Source of the DNA: Pseudomonadota bacterium
GTDB taxonomy: Bacteria; Pseudomonadota; Gammaproteobacteria; Enterobacterales; Enterobacteriaceae
Direction: 5' to 3'
Length of the DNA: 13,082 nt
Assembly (NCBI GenBank): GCA_023454395.1
Contig: JAEYFY010000377.1
Location: 1 to 13,082 of the forward strand
Part shown: piece by piece, positions 1 through 7,639 of the stretch
Position numbering within the stretch: position 1 is the stretch's first letter
How the letters are laid out: each line of letters begins with the position of its first letter
The notes under the pieces: model-generated
The model's input: only the letters and a program-made list of their open reading frames with translations
What the model was told of the DNA's origin: nothing
Database searches by the model: none
Position numbers and translations under genes: made by a program

Positions 1-69
1 GCGTTGTTTATGAACTATTTACAACAGCAACAAACTGATGCCGCTAATGAAGGGGCTGAAGAAGCTTAA
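1..69 (+). CDS. secB: SecB protein-export chaperone, C-terminal fragment (5' truncated)
   Basis: The last 22 codons and a TAA stop of a gene that begins outside the window. The peptide [11 protein letters not shown] followed by an acidic tail ending GAEEA resembles the E. coli SecB end (LFVNYLQQQ plus an acidic tail). SecB is a cytosolic tetrameric chaperone that holds unfolded preproteins and hands them to SecA. Its stop overlaps the gpsA start by one base (TAATG), matching the conserved enterobacterial secB-gpsA order and suggesting translational coupling. The identification rests on this short tail plus synteny. Confidence 0.85.
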   Translation, partial: ALFMNYLQQQQTDAANEGAEEA

Positions 70-1085
70 TGAACGCTTCTATGACAGTTATCGGTGCCGG
101 TTCATACGGCACCGCTTTAGCGATTACTTTAGCGCGCAATGGTCATGACGTCGTACTTTGGGGTCATGATGCTAAGCATGTTGCTGCATTAGAGCAAGCT
201 CGCTGTAATCAGGCGTTTCTGCCCGATGTTTCCTTTCCTGATAGTTTATACATGGAAGCTTCTTTGCAAAAAGCAATTGAAGCCAGCCGTAATATTCTAG
301 TTGTGATCCCAAGCCATGTTTTTGGTGATGTATTACAACAGATCAAACCCTTTTTACGTCAGGATGCGCGTGTTGTTTGGGCGACAAAAGGACTTGAGGC
401 ACATACTGGTCGCTTATTGCAAGATGTAGCGCGTGAAGTATTAGGTAATGAAATCCCGCTAGCAGTTTTATCAGGTCCTACTTTTGCGAAAGAGCTTGCT
501 GCAGGTCTACCTACTGCGATTTCTGTGGCATCAACGGATAATACGTTCTCTGAAGAGCTTCAACAGCTTTTCCATTGTGGCAAAAGTTTCCGTGTTTATA
601 AAAACCCTGACTTTATCGGTGTGCAATTAGGTGGTGCGGTAAAAAACGTGATTGCGATTGGTGCGGGTATGTCTGATGGTATGGGCTTTGGTGCCAATGC
701 ACGTACCGCGCTGATTACCCGAGGTCTTGCTGAAATGAGTCGTTTAGGAAAAGCATTAGGTGCAGATGCAGCAACGTTTATGGGAATGGCGGGGTTAGGT
801 GATTTAGTCTTAACCTGTACTGATAACCAATCTCGTAATCGTCGATTCGGTATGATGCTAGGCCAAGGCTTTGATGTTGATACTGCCCAAGAGAAAATCG
901 GGCAAGTAGTTGAAGGTTATCGTAACACCAAAGAAGTTCGTGCATTAGCAGAACAAGTTGGTGTTGAAATGCCTATCACTGAGCAGATCTACCAGATTTT
1001 ATATCAGCATAAAGATGCCAAAGAAGCGGCATTATCTTTATTAGGTCGTGCAACGAAAGATGAGATAGACAGTAATCTGTTCTAA
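69..1085 (+). CDS. gpsA: Glycerol-3-phosphate dehydrogenase [NAD(P)+]
   Basis: This cytosolic enzyme reduces dihydroxyacetone phosphate to sn-glycerol 3-phosphate, the backbone for phospholipid synthesis. The protein has 338 residues, against 339 in E. coli, and is collinear with it throughout. An N-terminal Rossmann motif GAGSYG (residues 9-14) binds the nucleotide. ATKG (105-108) and [12 protein letters not shown] (135-146) are family signatures. The catalytic lysine lies in [10 protein letters not shown] (K192), and [13 protein letters not shown] (249-261) contributes to substrate binding. The ATG at 69 is preferred because it gives the family length and overlaps the secB stop; a second ATG at 81 would remove four residues. 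It probably shares a transcript with secB. A hairpin at 1130-1155 separates it from cysE. No truncation or missing key residue is seen. Confidence 0.97.
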   Translation: MNASMTVIGAGSYGTALAITLARNGHDVVLWGHDAKHVAALEQARCNQAFLPDVSFPDSLYMEASLQKAIEASRNILVVIPSHVFGDVLQQIKPFLRQDARVVWATKGLEAHTGRLLQDVAREVLGNEIPLAVLSGPTFAKELAAGLPTAISVASTDNTFSEELQQLFHCGKSFRVYKNPDFIGVQLGGAVKNVIAIGAGMSDGMGFGANARTALITRGLAEMSRLGKALGADAATFMGMAGLGDLVLTCTDNQSRNRRFGMMLGQGFDVDTAQEKIGQVVEGYRNTKEVRALAEQVGVEMPITEQIYQILYQHKDAKEAALSLLGRATKDEIDSNLF

Positions 1086-1129
1086 GTCTATTTTAGATAG
1101 CCAGTTATTTATTTCTGTTTCAAACATAA

Positions 1130-1155
1130 GAAGCCTAAGTTTTTACTTAGGCTTC
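1130..1155. terminator. Perfect 11-bp stem-loop between gpsA and cysE
   Basis: GAAGCCTAAGT (1130-1140) and its exact complement ACTTAGGCTTC (1145-1155) flank a TTTT loop. A stem this long points to an RNA hairpin. No run of T follows on the + strand (AATGTAAAAG comes next), so it is a poor Rho-independent terminator for gpsA. It could instead be a transcript-processing or 3'-protecting structure, or a partial attenuator in front of cysE, whose start is 23 bases downstream. The structure is visible; the function is inferred. Confidence 0.5.
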
Positions 1156-1178
1156 AATGTAAAAGAATGAGAGTGAGT

Positions 1179-2000
1179 ATGTCGCTAGAAGAATTAAAAA
1201 GAGTCTGGGATCATATTAAAAATGAAGCAAGATGTTTGGCAGATTGCGAGCCAATTTTGGCCAGTTTCTTCCATGCGACATTACTCAAGCATGAAAATTT
1301 AGGTAGTGCTTTAAGTTATATGTTGGCGAACAAGCTGGCAACTCAGACAATGCCTGCGATTGCTGTGCGTGAGATTGTTGAAGAAGCATATCGTAGCGAT
1401 AATTCTATGATTGAATCTGCCGCTTATGATATTTCTGCTGTTCGTTTACGCGATCCTGCTGTTGATAAATACTCCACACCTTTGCTTTATCTAAAAGGTT
1501 TTCATGCCTTACAAGCTTACCGCATAGCCCATTGGTTATGGGGGCAAGATCGTAAAGCACTCGCCATTTACCTACAAAACCAGATTTCAGTTACTTTCGG
1601 TGTTGATATTCATCCTGCTGCCCGTATTGGTCATGGCATTATGCTCGATCACGCAACAGGTATTGTGATTGGTGAAACGGCTATCGTAGAGAATGATGTT
1701 TCTATTTTACAGTCTGTTACCTTAGGGGGAACAGGTAAAACTTGCGGTGATCGTCATCCTAAAGTACGCGAAGGTGTGATGATTGGTGCCGGCGCTAAAA
1801 TACTTGGTAATATTGAGATTGGTCGCGGTGCTAAAATTGGTGCGGGATCAGTGGTATTACATGAAGTGCCAGCACACACCACGGTTGCTGGCGTTCCTGC
1901 TCGCATTGTGGGTAAACCGACCAGTGACAAGCCTTCACTCGATATGGATCAACACTTTAATGGTGTAGTACCCGGTTTTGAATGTGGTGATGGTATTTAA
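1179..2000 (+). CDS. cysE: Serine O-acetyltransferase
   Basis: CysE transfers acetyl from acetyl-CoA to L-serine, giving O-acetylserine for cysteine synthesis. The ATG at 1179 yields 273 residues, the E. coli length, and has GAGAG (1169-1173) five bases upstream. An in-frame ATG at 1167 would add MRVS, which E. coli lacks, and has a worse ribosome site. With this start the active-site residues keep E. coli numbering: D92, D96, D157, H158 (LDHATG) and H193 (GDRHPK). An alpha-helical N-terminal domain is followed by hexapeptide repeats of a left-handed beta-helix (about 140-245). M256, the position tied to cysteine feedback inhibition in E. coli, is kept, as is the C-terminal GDGI whose last Ile docks in the CysK active site. 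The stop overlaps the next gene start (TAATG). Confidence 0.96.
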   Translation: MSLEELKRVWDHIKNEARCLADCEPILASFFHATLLKHENLGSALSYMLANKLATQTMPAIAVREIVEEAYRSDNSMIESAAYDISAVRLRDPAVDKYSTPLLYLKGFHALQAYRIAHWLWGQDRKALAIYLQNQISVTFGVDIHPAARIGHGIMLDHATGIVIGETAIVENDVSILQSVTLGGTGKTCGDRHPKVREGVMIGAGAKILGNIEIGRGAKIGAGSVVLHEVPAHTTVAGVPARIVGKPTSDKPSLDMDQHFNGVVPGFECGDGI

Positions 2001-2560
2001 TGGTATTAACCGAAGTCACACTCTCTGAACTTAAGGCTTGTTTACACGCTGAATATATTGGTGATAACAAGCCTTTTAGTTGGATAAGGCTTTTGCACCG
2101 TGTTTTTTTCTGCCAACGCTCACGTTATCTATTTTGGTGGCGTGTCGCCCAATTCTTTTATTTCTCTAACCATCGTTTTCTTAAAAAATTAGGTACTCGC
2201 ATTGGTGCTAACAATAATCGTAAATATTGCAACGATATCTCACTAAGAACACGTATAGGCAAAGGTCTTTCATTACCGCATCCTATCGGGATTGTACTGA
2301 CTAATTACTGTCAGTTAGGTGAAAACGTGACTTTAATGCAAGGTGTGACAATCGGTGTAAAAGAGAAAGATGGCAAAGCGGATATTCGAGTCGGTGATAA
2401 CGTTTATATTGGTTGTAACTCATCGATTATTGGCGGAGAGATAGTGATAGGTGATAATGCCGTGATTGGCGCTCATGCATTGGTGTTGAAAGATGTAGGG
2501 GAAGGGTGTCGGTATATTACGAAGGTTGTTGCTGAAATAAAACGACCAGAAATAGATTAA
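2000..2560 (+). CDS. Left-handed beta-helix (hexapeptide) acyltransferase, CysE-like, coupled to cysE
   Basis: A 186-residue protein whose ATG overlaps the cysE stop, so the two are probably translated together. Residues about 65-165 show hexapeptide repeats (for example IGKGLSLPHPIGIV, VTLMQGVTIG, IGDNAVIGAHA) of the acyl-CoA-dependent beta-helix family that includes CysE and colanic-acid acetyltransferases such as WcaB. H94 (LPHPIGIV) aligns with CysE H158, but the neighbouring D157 is a proline, and no equivalent of H193 (GDRHPK) is visible: that stretch reads KADIRVGDN. The N-terminal 60 residues are basic and aromatic (FFCQRSRYLFWWRVAQFFYF) and might touch the membrane. It is usually labelled serine acetyltransferase, but the acceptor is unknown and could be a sugar. 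It is convergent with trmL and ends just before a bidirectional terminator. Confidence 0.8.
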   Translation: MVLTEVTLSELKACLHAEYIGDNKPFSWIRLLHRVFFCQRSRYLFWWRVAQFFYFSNHRFLKKLGTRIGANNNRKYCNDISLRTRIGKGLSLPHPIGIVLTNYCQLGENVTLMQGVTIGVKEKDGKADIRVGDNVYIGCNSSIIGGEIVIGDNAVIGAHALVLKDVGEGCRYITKVVAEIKRPEID

Positions 2561-2590
2561 ATGACGTTTTAATATCTTTGGATTAAATAA

Positions 2591-2628
2591 AAAAAGCGCT
2601 TGCTCATTATTAATGAGTAGCGCTTTTT
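2591..2628. terminator. Bidirectional Rho-independent terminator between the convergent units
   Basis: AAAAAGCGCT (2591-2600) pairs exactly with AGCGCTTTTT (2619-2628). Inside, CTCAT (2603-2607) pairs with ATGAG (2613-2617) around a TATTA loop. The outer A and T runs give a U-tract on either strand. It lies 30 bases after the acyltransferase stop (2560) and 5 bases beyond the trmL stop (2634), so it can end both the + strand cysE unit and the - strand O-antigen/ugd/trmL unit. Confidence 0.92.
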
Positions 2629-2633
2629 ACATT

Positions 2634-3137
2634 TCAGTCTCTTAATAATGCACCAGGATAACCTAGTTGACGCCATGCTTCGAAAACTACAACTGCTACA
2701 GTATTTGACAGGTTCATACTACGGCTATCTGCAAGCATTGGAACTCTGATTTTCTGCTGTGTTGGCATATTATCCAATACATAAGGTGGCAAGCCACGAG
2801 TTTCAGGTCCAAACAGGAGATAATCTCCATCTTGATAGCTCACATTACTATGTGCTGGTGTCCCTTTTGTCGTTAAAGCAAATACACGCGCACCTGTTGG
2901 TGATTGTGCATTATCAGGATTTAAACCTTCACTTTCTAAAAAAGCATAGTAATCGTGATGTTGTTTAATATCAGCAAATTCACGATAATCAAGCCCTGCA
3001 CGACGGAGACGTTTATCATCCCAAGTAAAACCCAATGGTTGGATCAAATGGAGATGAAAGCCTGTGTTAGCACACAGGCGGATAATATTACCCGTATTCG
3101 GTGGAATTTCGGGTTCAAATAAGACGATATTGAGCAT
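2634..3137 (-). CDS. trmL: tRNA (cytidine(34)/uridine(34)-2'-O)-methyltransferase TrmL
   Basis: TrmL (formerly YibK) uses S-adenosylmethionine to methylate the ribose of the wobble base in tRNA-Leu isoacceptors. The protein is a compact SPOUT-family enzyme. Family motifs are [13 protein letters not shown] (14-26), FGPETRGL (109-116) and [18 protein letters not shown] (138-155), the last two forming the trefoil knot that binds the cofactor. It has 167 residues, about ten more than I recall for E. coli; the extra residues sit around 70-82 ([13 protein letters not shown]), outside the motifs. The ATG starts 11 bases after the ugd stop and has no clear Shine-Dalgarno (ATCGATTTTTT precedes it), so it is probably co-transcribed with ugd. 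The cysE/trmL convergence is standard in Enterobacterales and marks the chromosomal flank of the O-antigen locus rather than part of it. Confidence 0.95.
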   Translation of the reverse strand: MLNIVLFEPEIPPNTGNIIRLCANTGFHLHLIQPLGFTWDDKRLRRAGLDYREFADIKQHHDYYAFLESEGLNPDNAQSPTGARVFALTTKGTPAHSNVSYQDGDYLLFGPETRGLPPYVLDNMPTQQKIRVPMLADSRSMNLSNTVAVVVFEAWRQLGYPGALLRD

Positions 3138-3148
3138 AAAAAATCGAT

Positions 3149-4315
3149 TTAATCGTTACCAAAGAGGTCACGAGTATAAACTTTTTCTTCAACATCGTTT
3201 AGTGCTGATGACATTCTATTAGTAATAATGACATCAGAGATTGATTTAAACTCATTTAAATCACGAATTAATCTCGAATTAAAGAAGGTATCTTCTTTCA
3301 TTTCAGGTTCATAAATCACCACTTCGATTCCTTTGGCCTTAATTCGTTTCATAATGCCTTGGATTGATGATGAGCGGAAATTATCAGAGCCTGATTTCAT
3401 AATTAAACGATAAACACCGACGATTTTTGGCGATTTTGAAATAATAGAGTCTGCAATAAAGTCTTTACGTGTGCGGTTAGCTTCCACGATTGCACTAATA
3501 ATATTATTAGGGACAGAGTCGTAGTTTGCTAATAGTTGTTTAGTATCTTTTGGTAAGCAGTAACCACCGTAACCGAATGATGGGTTATTGTAGTGATTGC
3601 CAATACGCGGATCTAAACAGACACCTTCAATGATTTGTTTTGAGTTCAAACCGTAAGATTCGGCATAGCTATCAAGCTCATTAAAGTAAGCAACACGTAA
3701 TGCTAAATATGTATTGGCAAATAATTTAATGGCTTCTGCTTCTGTTGAATCAGTGAAAAGAACATCGATATCTTTTTTTAATGCGCCTTGTTGTAAAAGG
3801 TCAGCGAATTTTTGTGCTCTTTCGGATTGCTCACCGATAACAATACGAGATGGATATAAGTTATCGTAAAGCGCACGGCCTTCACGTAAGAATTCAGGAG
3901 AAAAGATAATATTATCTGTATTATATTTTTCTCTCATTTCTTTGGTAAAACCAACCGGAATTGTTGATTTAATAATCATTGTGGTATTTGGATTATATTC
4001 TAAAACATCACGAATAACAGACTCTACAGATGAGGTATTAAAGTAGTTCGTTTTAGGATCATAATCGGTCGGCGTGGCAATGATAACAAAATCCGCATCT
4101 TTATAAGCGAACTCTTTATCTAGTGTTGCCGTAAAGTCGAGCGTTTTGGTTGCTAAAAACTCTTCAATTTCTTTATCTGAAATTGGAGAAATTTTTTTAT
4201 TCAGTAATTCAACTTTTTCTTTATTGATATCTAACGCAACAACTTTGTTGTTTTGGGAAAGAAGTATCCCGTTAGATAGACCGACATAGCCGGTACCGGA
4301 GATGGTGATTTTCAT
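3149..4315 (-). CDS. ugd: UDP-glucose 6-dehydrogenase
   Basis: Ugd oxidises UDP-glucose to UDP-glucuronate in two NAD+-dependent steps in the cytosol. UDP-GlcA feeds uronic acids of O-antigens and capsules, and also the L-Ara4N decoration of lipid A. The 388 residues match the enterobacterial Ugd length. GTGYVG (7-12) binds [11 protein letters not shown] (139-146), K197 and N201 in AIKLFANTY, and the catalytic cysteine C253 in [11 protein letters not shown] (247-257) are all present. The C-terminal UDP-binding domain ends TRDLFGND. Composition is closer to the flanking housekeeping genes than to the very AT-rich genes upstream, suggesting it belongs to the stable edge of the locus. A 55-base gap separates it from the preceding glycosyltransferase, larger than elsewhere in the cluster. 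No neighbouring epimerase gene is present. Confidence 0.97.
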   Translation of the reverse strand: MKITISGTGYVGLSNGILLSQNNKVVALDINKEKVELLNKKISPISDKEIEEFLATKTLDFTATLDKEFAYKDADFVIIATPTDYDPKTNYFNTSSVESVIRDVLEYNPNTTMIIKSTIPVGFTKEMREKYNTDNIIFSPEFLREGRALYDNLYPSRIVIGEQSERAQKFADLLQQGALKKDIDVLFTDSTEAEAIKLFANTYLALRVAYFNELDSYAESYGLNSKQIIEGVCLDPRIGNHYNNPSFGYGGYCLPKDTKQLLANYDSVPNNIISAIVEANRTRKDFIADSIISKSPKIVGVYRLIMKSGSDNFRSSSIQGIMKRIKAKGIEVVIYEPEMKEDTFFNSRLIRDLNEFKSISDVIITNRMSSALNDVEEKVYTRDLFGND

Positions 4316-4370
4316 GGTTTAATATAGTTTAAATTTAAGGTATATGGGATTGGACAAATCATAGGAAAAA

Positions 4371-5489
4371 CTATTTATTATATAAATTTAGATATTGTGT
4401 TATACATTTATCCAACTGAAAATTATCAGTTACATATTGCAAACCAAATTCACTCATTGACTTTTTGAGTTCTTCATTATCTAAAATTTTTAATACTCCT
4501 TGAGCCATATCACTATAATTATAAGGTGGATATAAATATCCCATTTTATTATTTATAACAACTTCTGGAATACCTTCAACATTAGTAGCTACTATAGGTA
4601 TTTCAAAAAAAGCAGCTTCTGCAAAAGTAAAACCGAAAGCTTCAAATTTAGAAGGGCATACAAATAAATCAGCGTTATTATAAAATAGAGATGGTTCAGA
4701 GATCCAACCTAAAAAATTTATTTTTTCATTTAGATTTAATTTATTTGAAAGTTCTTCACACTCAGTTCTTAATTCACCATCACCTACAATGTTTAATATA
4801 AGGTTGTTATTAGTTAAAGAGCATTCATGAAAAATTTTTATTAATCCTAAAGGATCTTTCTGTTGATCAAGACGACCAACAAAAAGAATATTTTTGGTAT
4901 CATTATTTTCTTTGTTATGTATTCTATTTTTATTAGTAGATAATGTTTTAAAATCTAAACCGTTATAAATACATAAACTTTTTTTCCAAAACATAAATTT
5001 ATAATATTTCAAATAATTTTTATTGACAGTAACGTTGGTATTACCAAATTGTAATGCTACTATTTCTAAAAAATAAAATATTATTCTAGAAAAAATATTA
5101 ACTTCTTTATGGAAGGAAATACCATGTACAGTATGAATTACTTTTTTTACTCCTGCGATTTTTGCAGCAATTCTTGCAATGATACCTGGCTTGGTTGAAT
5201 TTGTGTGTACAACATCAAATTTATATTTTCTAAATATATTATATAATTCAATAATACTTTTTATATCGTGAAAGCCAATTTTTCTTTTTAAATTTTTGCA
5301 CCAAATTATATTTACATTTGCTTGTTTAAAATGAGCGACAAAGTCATTCCTTTGCTCCTCTGTTTCATCTTCAAATTCTGCACATATAATATATTTTTCA
5401 AAATTTGAAACATTCTTAAATATCTCTAAAGAGAATTTTTGAGCACCTGATAGTTTAGGTATAACTTGAACATGAGCTATTTTTTTCAT
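4371..5489 (-). CDS. Glycosyltransferase family 4, O-antigen assembly
   Basis: A 372-residue GT-B retaining glycosyltransferase that probably adds one sugar to the lipid-linked O-unit at the cytoplasmic membrane face. The N-terminal acceptor half starts with a beta-strand (MKKIAHVQV) and a glycine loop (LSGAQKF, 13-19); VVHTNSTKPG (93-102) is typical of the family. The C-terminal donor half has FVGRLDQQKDP (203-213), VGDGELR (235-241) and the EX7E motif with E283 and E291 (EAFGFTFAE), which contacts the nucleotide-sugar. Length and motifs are complete. The donor sugar cannot be read from the sequence. It starts 11 bases after the previous gene with only a weak purine run upstream, so translation probably depends on operon context. 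The gene is strongly AT-rich. Confidence 0.9.
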   Translation of the reverse strand: MKKIAHVQVIPKLSGAQKFSLEIFKNVSNFEKYIICAEFEDETEEQRNDFVAHFKQANVNIIWCKNLKRKIGFHDIKSIIELYNIFRKYKFDVVHTNSTKPGIIARIAAKIAGVKKVIHTVHGISFHKEVNIFSRIIFYFLEIVALQFGNTNVTVNKNYLKYYKFMFWKKSLCIYNGLDFKTLSTNKNRIHNKENNDTKNILFVGRLDQQKDPLGLIKIFHECSLTNNNLILNIVGDGELRTECEELSNKLNLNEKINFLGWISEPSLFYNNADLFVCPSKFEAFGFTFAEAAFFEIPIVATNVEGIPEVVINNKMGYLYPPYNYSDMAQGVLKILDNEELKKSMSEFGLQYVTDNFQLDKCITQYLNLYNK

Positions 5490-5500
5490 AATTTTGTATG

Positions 5501-6568
5501 CTATTTTTTCTTTAGTTTTTTTTCTAGAGAGCTTCCTCTAATAAATTTTCTATAAATATTTCTTATGATGTATTCTATATTAAAGTTAAATTTAGAATTT
5601 AACATATTTAAATTCATAACATTGATAAATTCAGCAATTTGCTTGAAGTTCGATTTTTTTATATTAGTAAAACAATCTTGAACATTGTTGTTTTGTTTCA
5701 AATTATCTTCTAATTGACTTAATTGAAAGTTTATTCTTTTTTCGTCAAAACTTATCATTGATGAAAATGTGGATGAATAATCAATGTCTTTGCTTATAAG
5801 CCAACCACTTTGAATAAAATTTGGTGAATCACGATAAAGTAGCATAGCAACAGGTCTGTTATGATACATAGCTGTTAGCATAATTGAACTTGGAGTCGTA
5901 ATAACAAAATTAATTTTTTTTAGTATTTCTGGAAAACTACCGGTATTTAGATTTCTCTCAGGAGAAATAGATAAGTCAGTAATAATTTTCTCATCAAAAA
6001 TTCTAAAATAAAAATTTATATTATCTTTTTCTAAACTATGAACAATATCTTTCAATAGACATATTAATCTATTATATTCATATTCATTGTAATACGCGGT
6101 ATTGGCAGTTGTAATTAGAAATATATTTTCTTTACTTAGAGGAATCTTATCATTCATACTAGTATCTATAACTCTTGGTGGAAGGTAATGTACTGAGTTA
6201 ATATTAAATTCATTGAAATATTTTTTTGCCGTATTGCCAATAACACCAATATTATTGGCTATTATTGGATGATAATTTTCTATACCTAATGAACTTATCT
6301 TATTGTTATTTGTAAAATTACTAAATTCACAAATACCATCCATAAGTAGAAGTGTATTGATATCTAATTCTAAAGCTTTTGTTATGACATAATTATATAT
6401 AGGGGATGAATAGATTGTATAAACAATTAAATCATATTCTTTTAGTTTCTCAGTTTTCCTATAGAATTTACAGCCATTAAAAAATAATTCACAATCGAGA
6501 AAAAATTTTTTATTTAACATGTCGTTATAAAAAGATTCTTCCTCTAAAAATAAAATTTTAAAAGACAT
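5501..6568 (-). CDS. Orphan GT-B-like protein, putative glycosyltransferase
   Basis: A 355-residue soluble-looking protein that I cannot place in a named family. Alternating hydrophobic strands and helices suggest two Rossmann-like halves. The best motif is FVITTPSSIMLTAMYHNRPV (221-240), the arrangement of a strand, a Ser-Ser loop and a helix followed by xxPV. It is shared by GT-B enzymes that bind nucleotide-activated donors, such as polysialyl-, CDP-glycerol- and Kdo-type transferases and the UDP-GlcNAc 2-epimerase fold. No EX7E motif is present. The C-terminus is basic (KFIRGSSLEKKLKKK), which could hold it at the membrane. The start overlaps the preceding glycosyltransferase by 11 bases and the next one follows 11 bases after its stop. 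Position suggests a sugar transfer step; that is inference. Confidence 0.65.
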   Translation of the reverse strand: MSFKILFLEEESFYNDMLNKKFFLDCELFFNGCKFYRKTEKLKEYDLIVYTIYSSPIYNYVITKALELDINTLLLMDGICEFSNFTNNNKISSLGIENYHPIIANNIGVIGNTAKKYFNEFNINSVHYLPPRVIDTSMNDKIPLSKENIFLITTANTAYYNEYEYNRLICLLKDIVHSLEKDNINFYFRIFDEKIITDLSISPERNLNTGSFPEILKKINFVITTPSSIMLTAMYHNRPVAMLLYRDSPNFIQSGWLISKDIDYSSTFSSMISFDEKRINFQLSQLEDNLKQNNNVQDCFTNIKKSNFKQIAEFINVMNLNMLNSKFNFNIEYIIRNIYRKFIRGSSLEKKLKKK

Positions 6569-7619
6569 TATTAATTAATTCCTCTATGAAGTCTGATTCA
6601 CTTCTAGAACAAGAGGTTATAGGAGTTTGGCTAATTTTTAAAATTTCGCATAAAACATCACCAATCTTATCTTTATCTTTGAAGTTATCGATTAATATGC
6701 CATTATCGATATATTTAAATGCTTCTTTTGTCCCACATCGATTATAGCCAATAGGCGTTGTACCGCAGGTTGCAGCTTCTAAATAACTTAATCCATAAGA
6801 TTCATTTAATTCTGAAAGTGAAATATAATAATAAGCTTTTTGATATATTTCAGGTAGTTTAGAGCGCTCAATTTTTCCTAATAAAACAATATTTTCATTT
6901 ATAGGTGATCTTTTTATTATTTTTGCAAAATCTTCATAGTATGAACCATTGCCAGCGATATACCATTTAAAATCAATTCCTGATTCTTTTACTTTACAAA
7001 ATGCTTGTAACATAGTGTCAAATCCCTTAGCTTTCTCTAAGCGTGAAACTGTCAGGAATGTGTTTTTTTCTTTTGATAATATATTTTTCGTACAAGAGAA
7101 GCTATCTTTAACACCACTATGTATTATTCTATACTTACTATCATCTAATTTAATATTGTAGAGTTCAGCATATCTATCTTTAATATACTCAGATACAAAA
7201 ATTATTTTCTTTGCCATATTTATAGCTTTTTTAAAATAATTAGAGAATTTCAGTTTATTAATAATAAAATATTTTTTATTTAAATATTTCTCTTCGCCAT
7301 GAATTAAACATACTGTTTTAGCTAATATATCTTCTGGAAAATATTTTCCAGCATTATAGATTGCTGCTGGGTCATTACAAATTATGAGATCAAATTGTGA
7401 TATATGTTTTTTTAACCAAGACGCATAACTAATAAACCATAATTTATGGTTCATTCTTTCAGTAAAAATAAAGTTATTTTTATCTTCATTTGTTCGTGAA
7501 GAAGTAAGCAAGGTTATATTAATGTTTTTTCTTTTAAATGATGTAAAAATAGATTCAGCAACAGAACCTGCTCCACCTATACAAGGAGGATATTCATGAG
7601 AAAAAAGGAGTACTTTCAA
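6558..7619 (-). CDS. Glycosyltransferase family 4, O-antigen assembly (TTG start)
   Basis: A 353-residue GT-B retaining glycosyltransferase. The N-terminus MKVLLFSHEYPPCIGGAGSV is the classic GT4 opening with its glycine-rich loop (15-18). The donor half has IIHSGV (165-170), LTVSRLEKAKGF (189-200), IAGNGSYYEDF (221-231) and the EX7E motif with E273 and E281 (ESYGLSYLE). The predicted start is TTG at 7619-7617. It is chosen because the family N-terminus begins exactly there, no in-frame ATG lies just upstream, and the first internal ATG (residue 56) would remove the glycine loop. A GGGA lies about 12 bases upstream. It probably acts at the inner face of the cytoplasmic membrane; the donor is unknown. 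It lies 20 bases after wzy and overlaps the next gene by 11 bases. Confidence 0.88.
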   Translation of the reverse strand: MKVLLFSHEYPPCIGGAGSVAESIFTSFKRKNINITLLTSSRTNEDKNNFIFTERMNHKLWFISYASWLKKHISQFDLIICNDPAAIYNAGKYFPEDILAKTVCLIHGEEKYLNKKYFIINKLKFSNYFKKAINMAKKIIFVSEYIKDRYAELYNIKLDDSKYRIIHSGVKDSFSCTKNILSKEKNTFLTVSRLEKAKGFDTMLQAFCKVKESGIDFKWYIAGNGSYYEDFAKIIKRSPINENIVLLGKIERSKLPEIYQKAYYYISLSELNESYGLSYLEAATCGTTPIGYNRCGTKEAFKYIDNGILIDNFKDKDKIGDVLCEILKISQTPITSCSRSESDFIEELINNVF

Positions 7620-7639
7620 TTTATATAATATCCCAATGG

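Noticed and set aside
1783..1968. Open frame inside cysE on the + strand
   Set aside because: It is an out-of-frame shadow of the conserved cysE beta-helix region.
2759..2968. Open frame antisense to trmL
   Set aside because: trmL is well conserved on the other strand; this frame has no recognisable domain.
4316..4370. A defined sigma-70 promoter for ugd
   Set aside because: TTGTCC and several AT-rich hexamers occur on the - strand, but no -35/-10 pair has good spacing, so it is left as a possibility only.
6949..7161. Open frame antisense to the TTG-start glycosyltransferase
   Set aside because: Low-complexity by-product of AT-rich coding DNA on the other strand.
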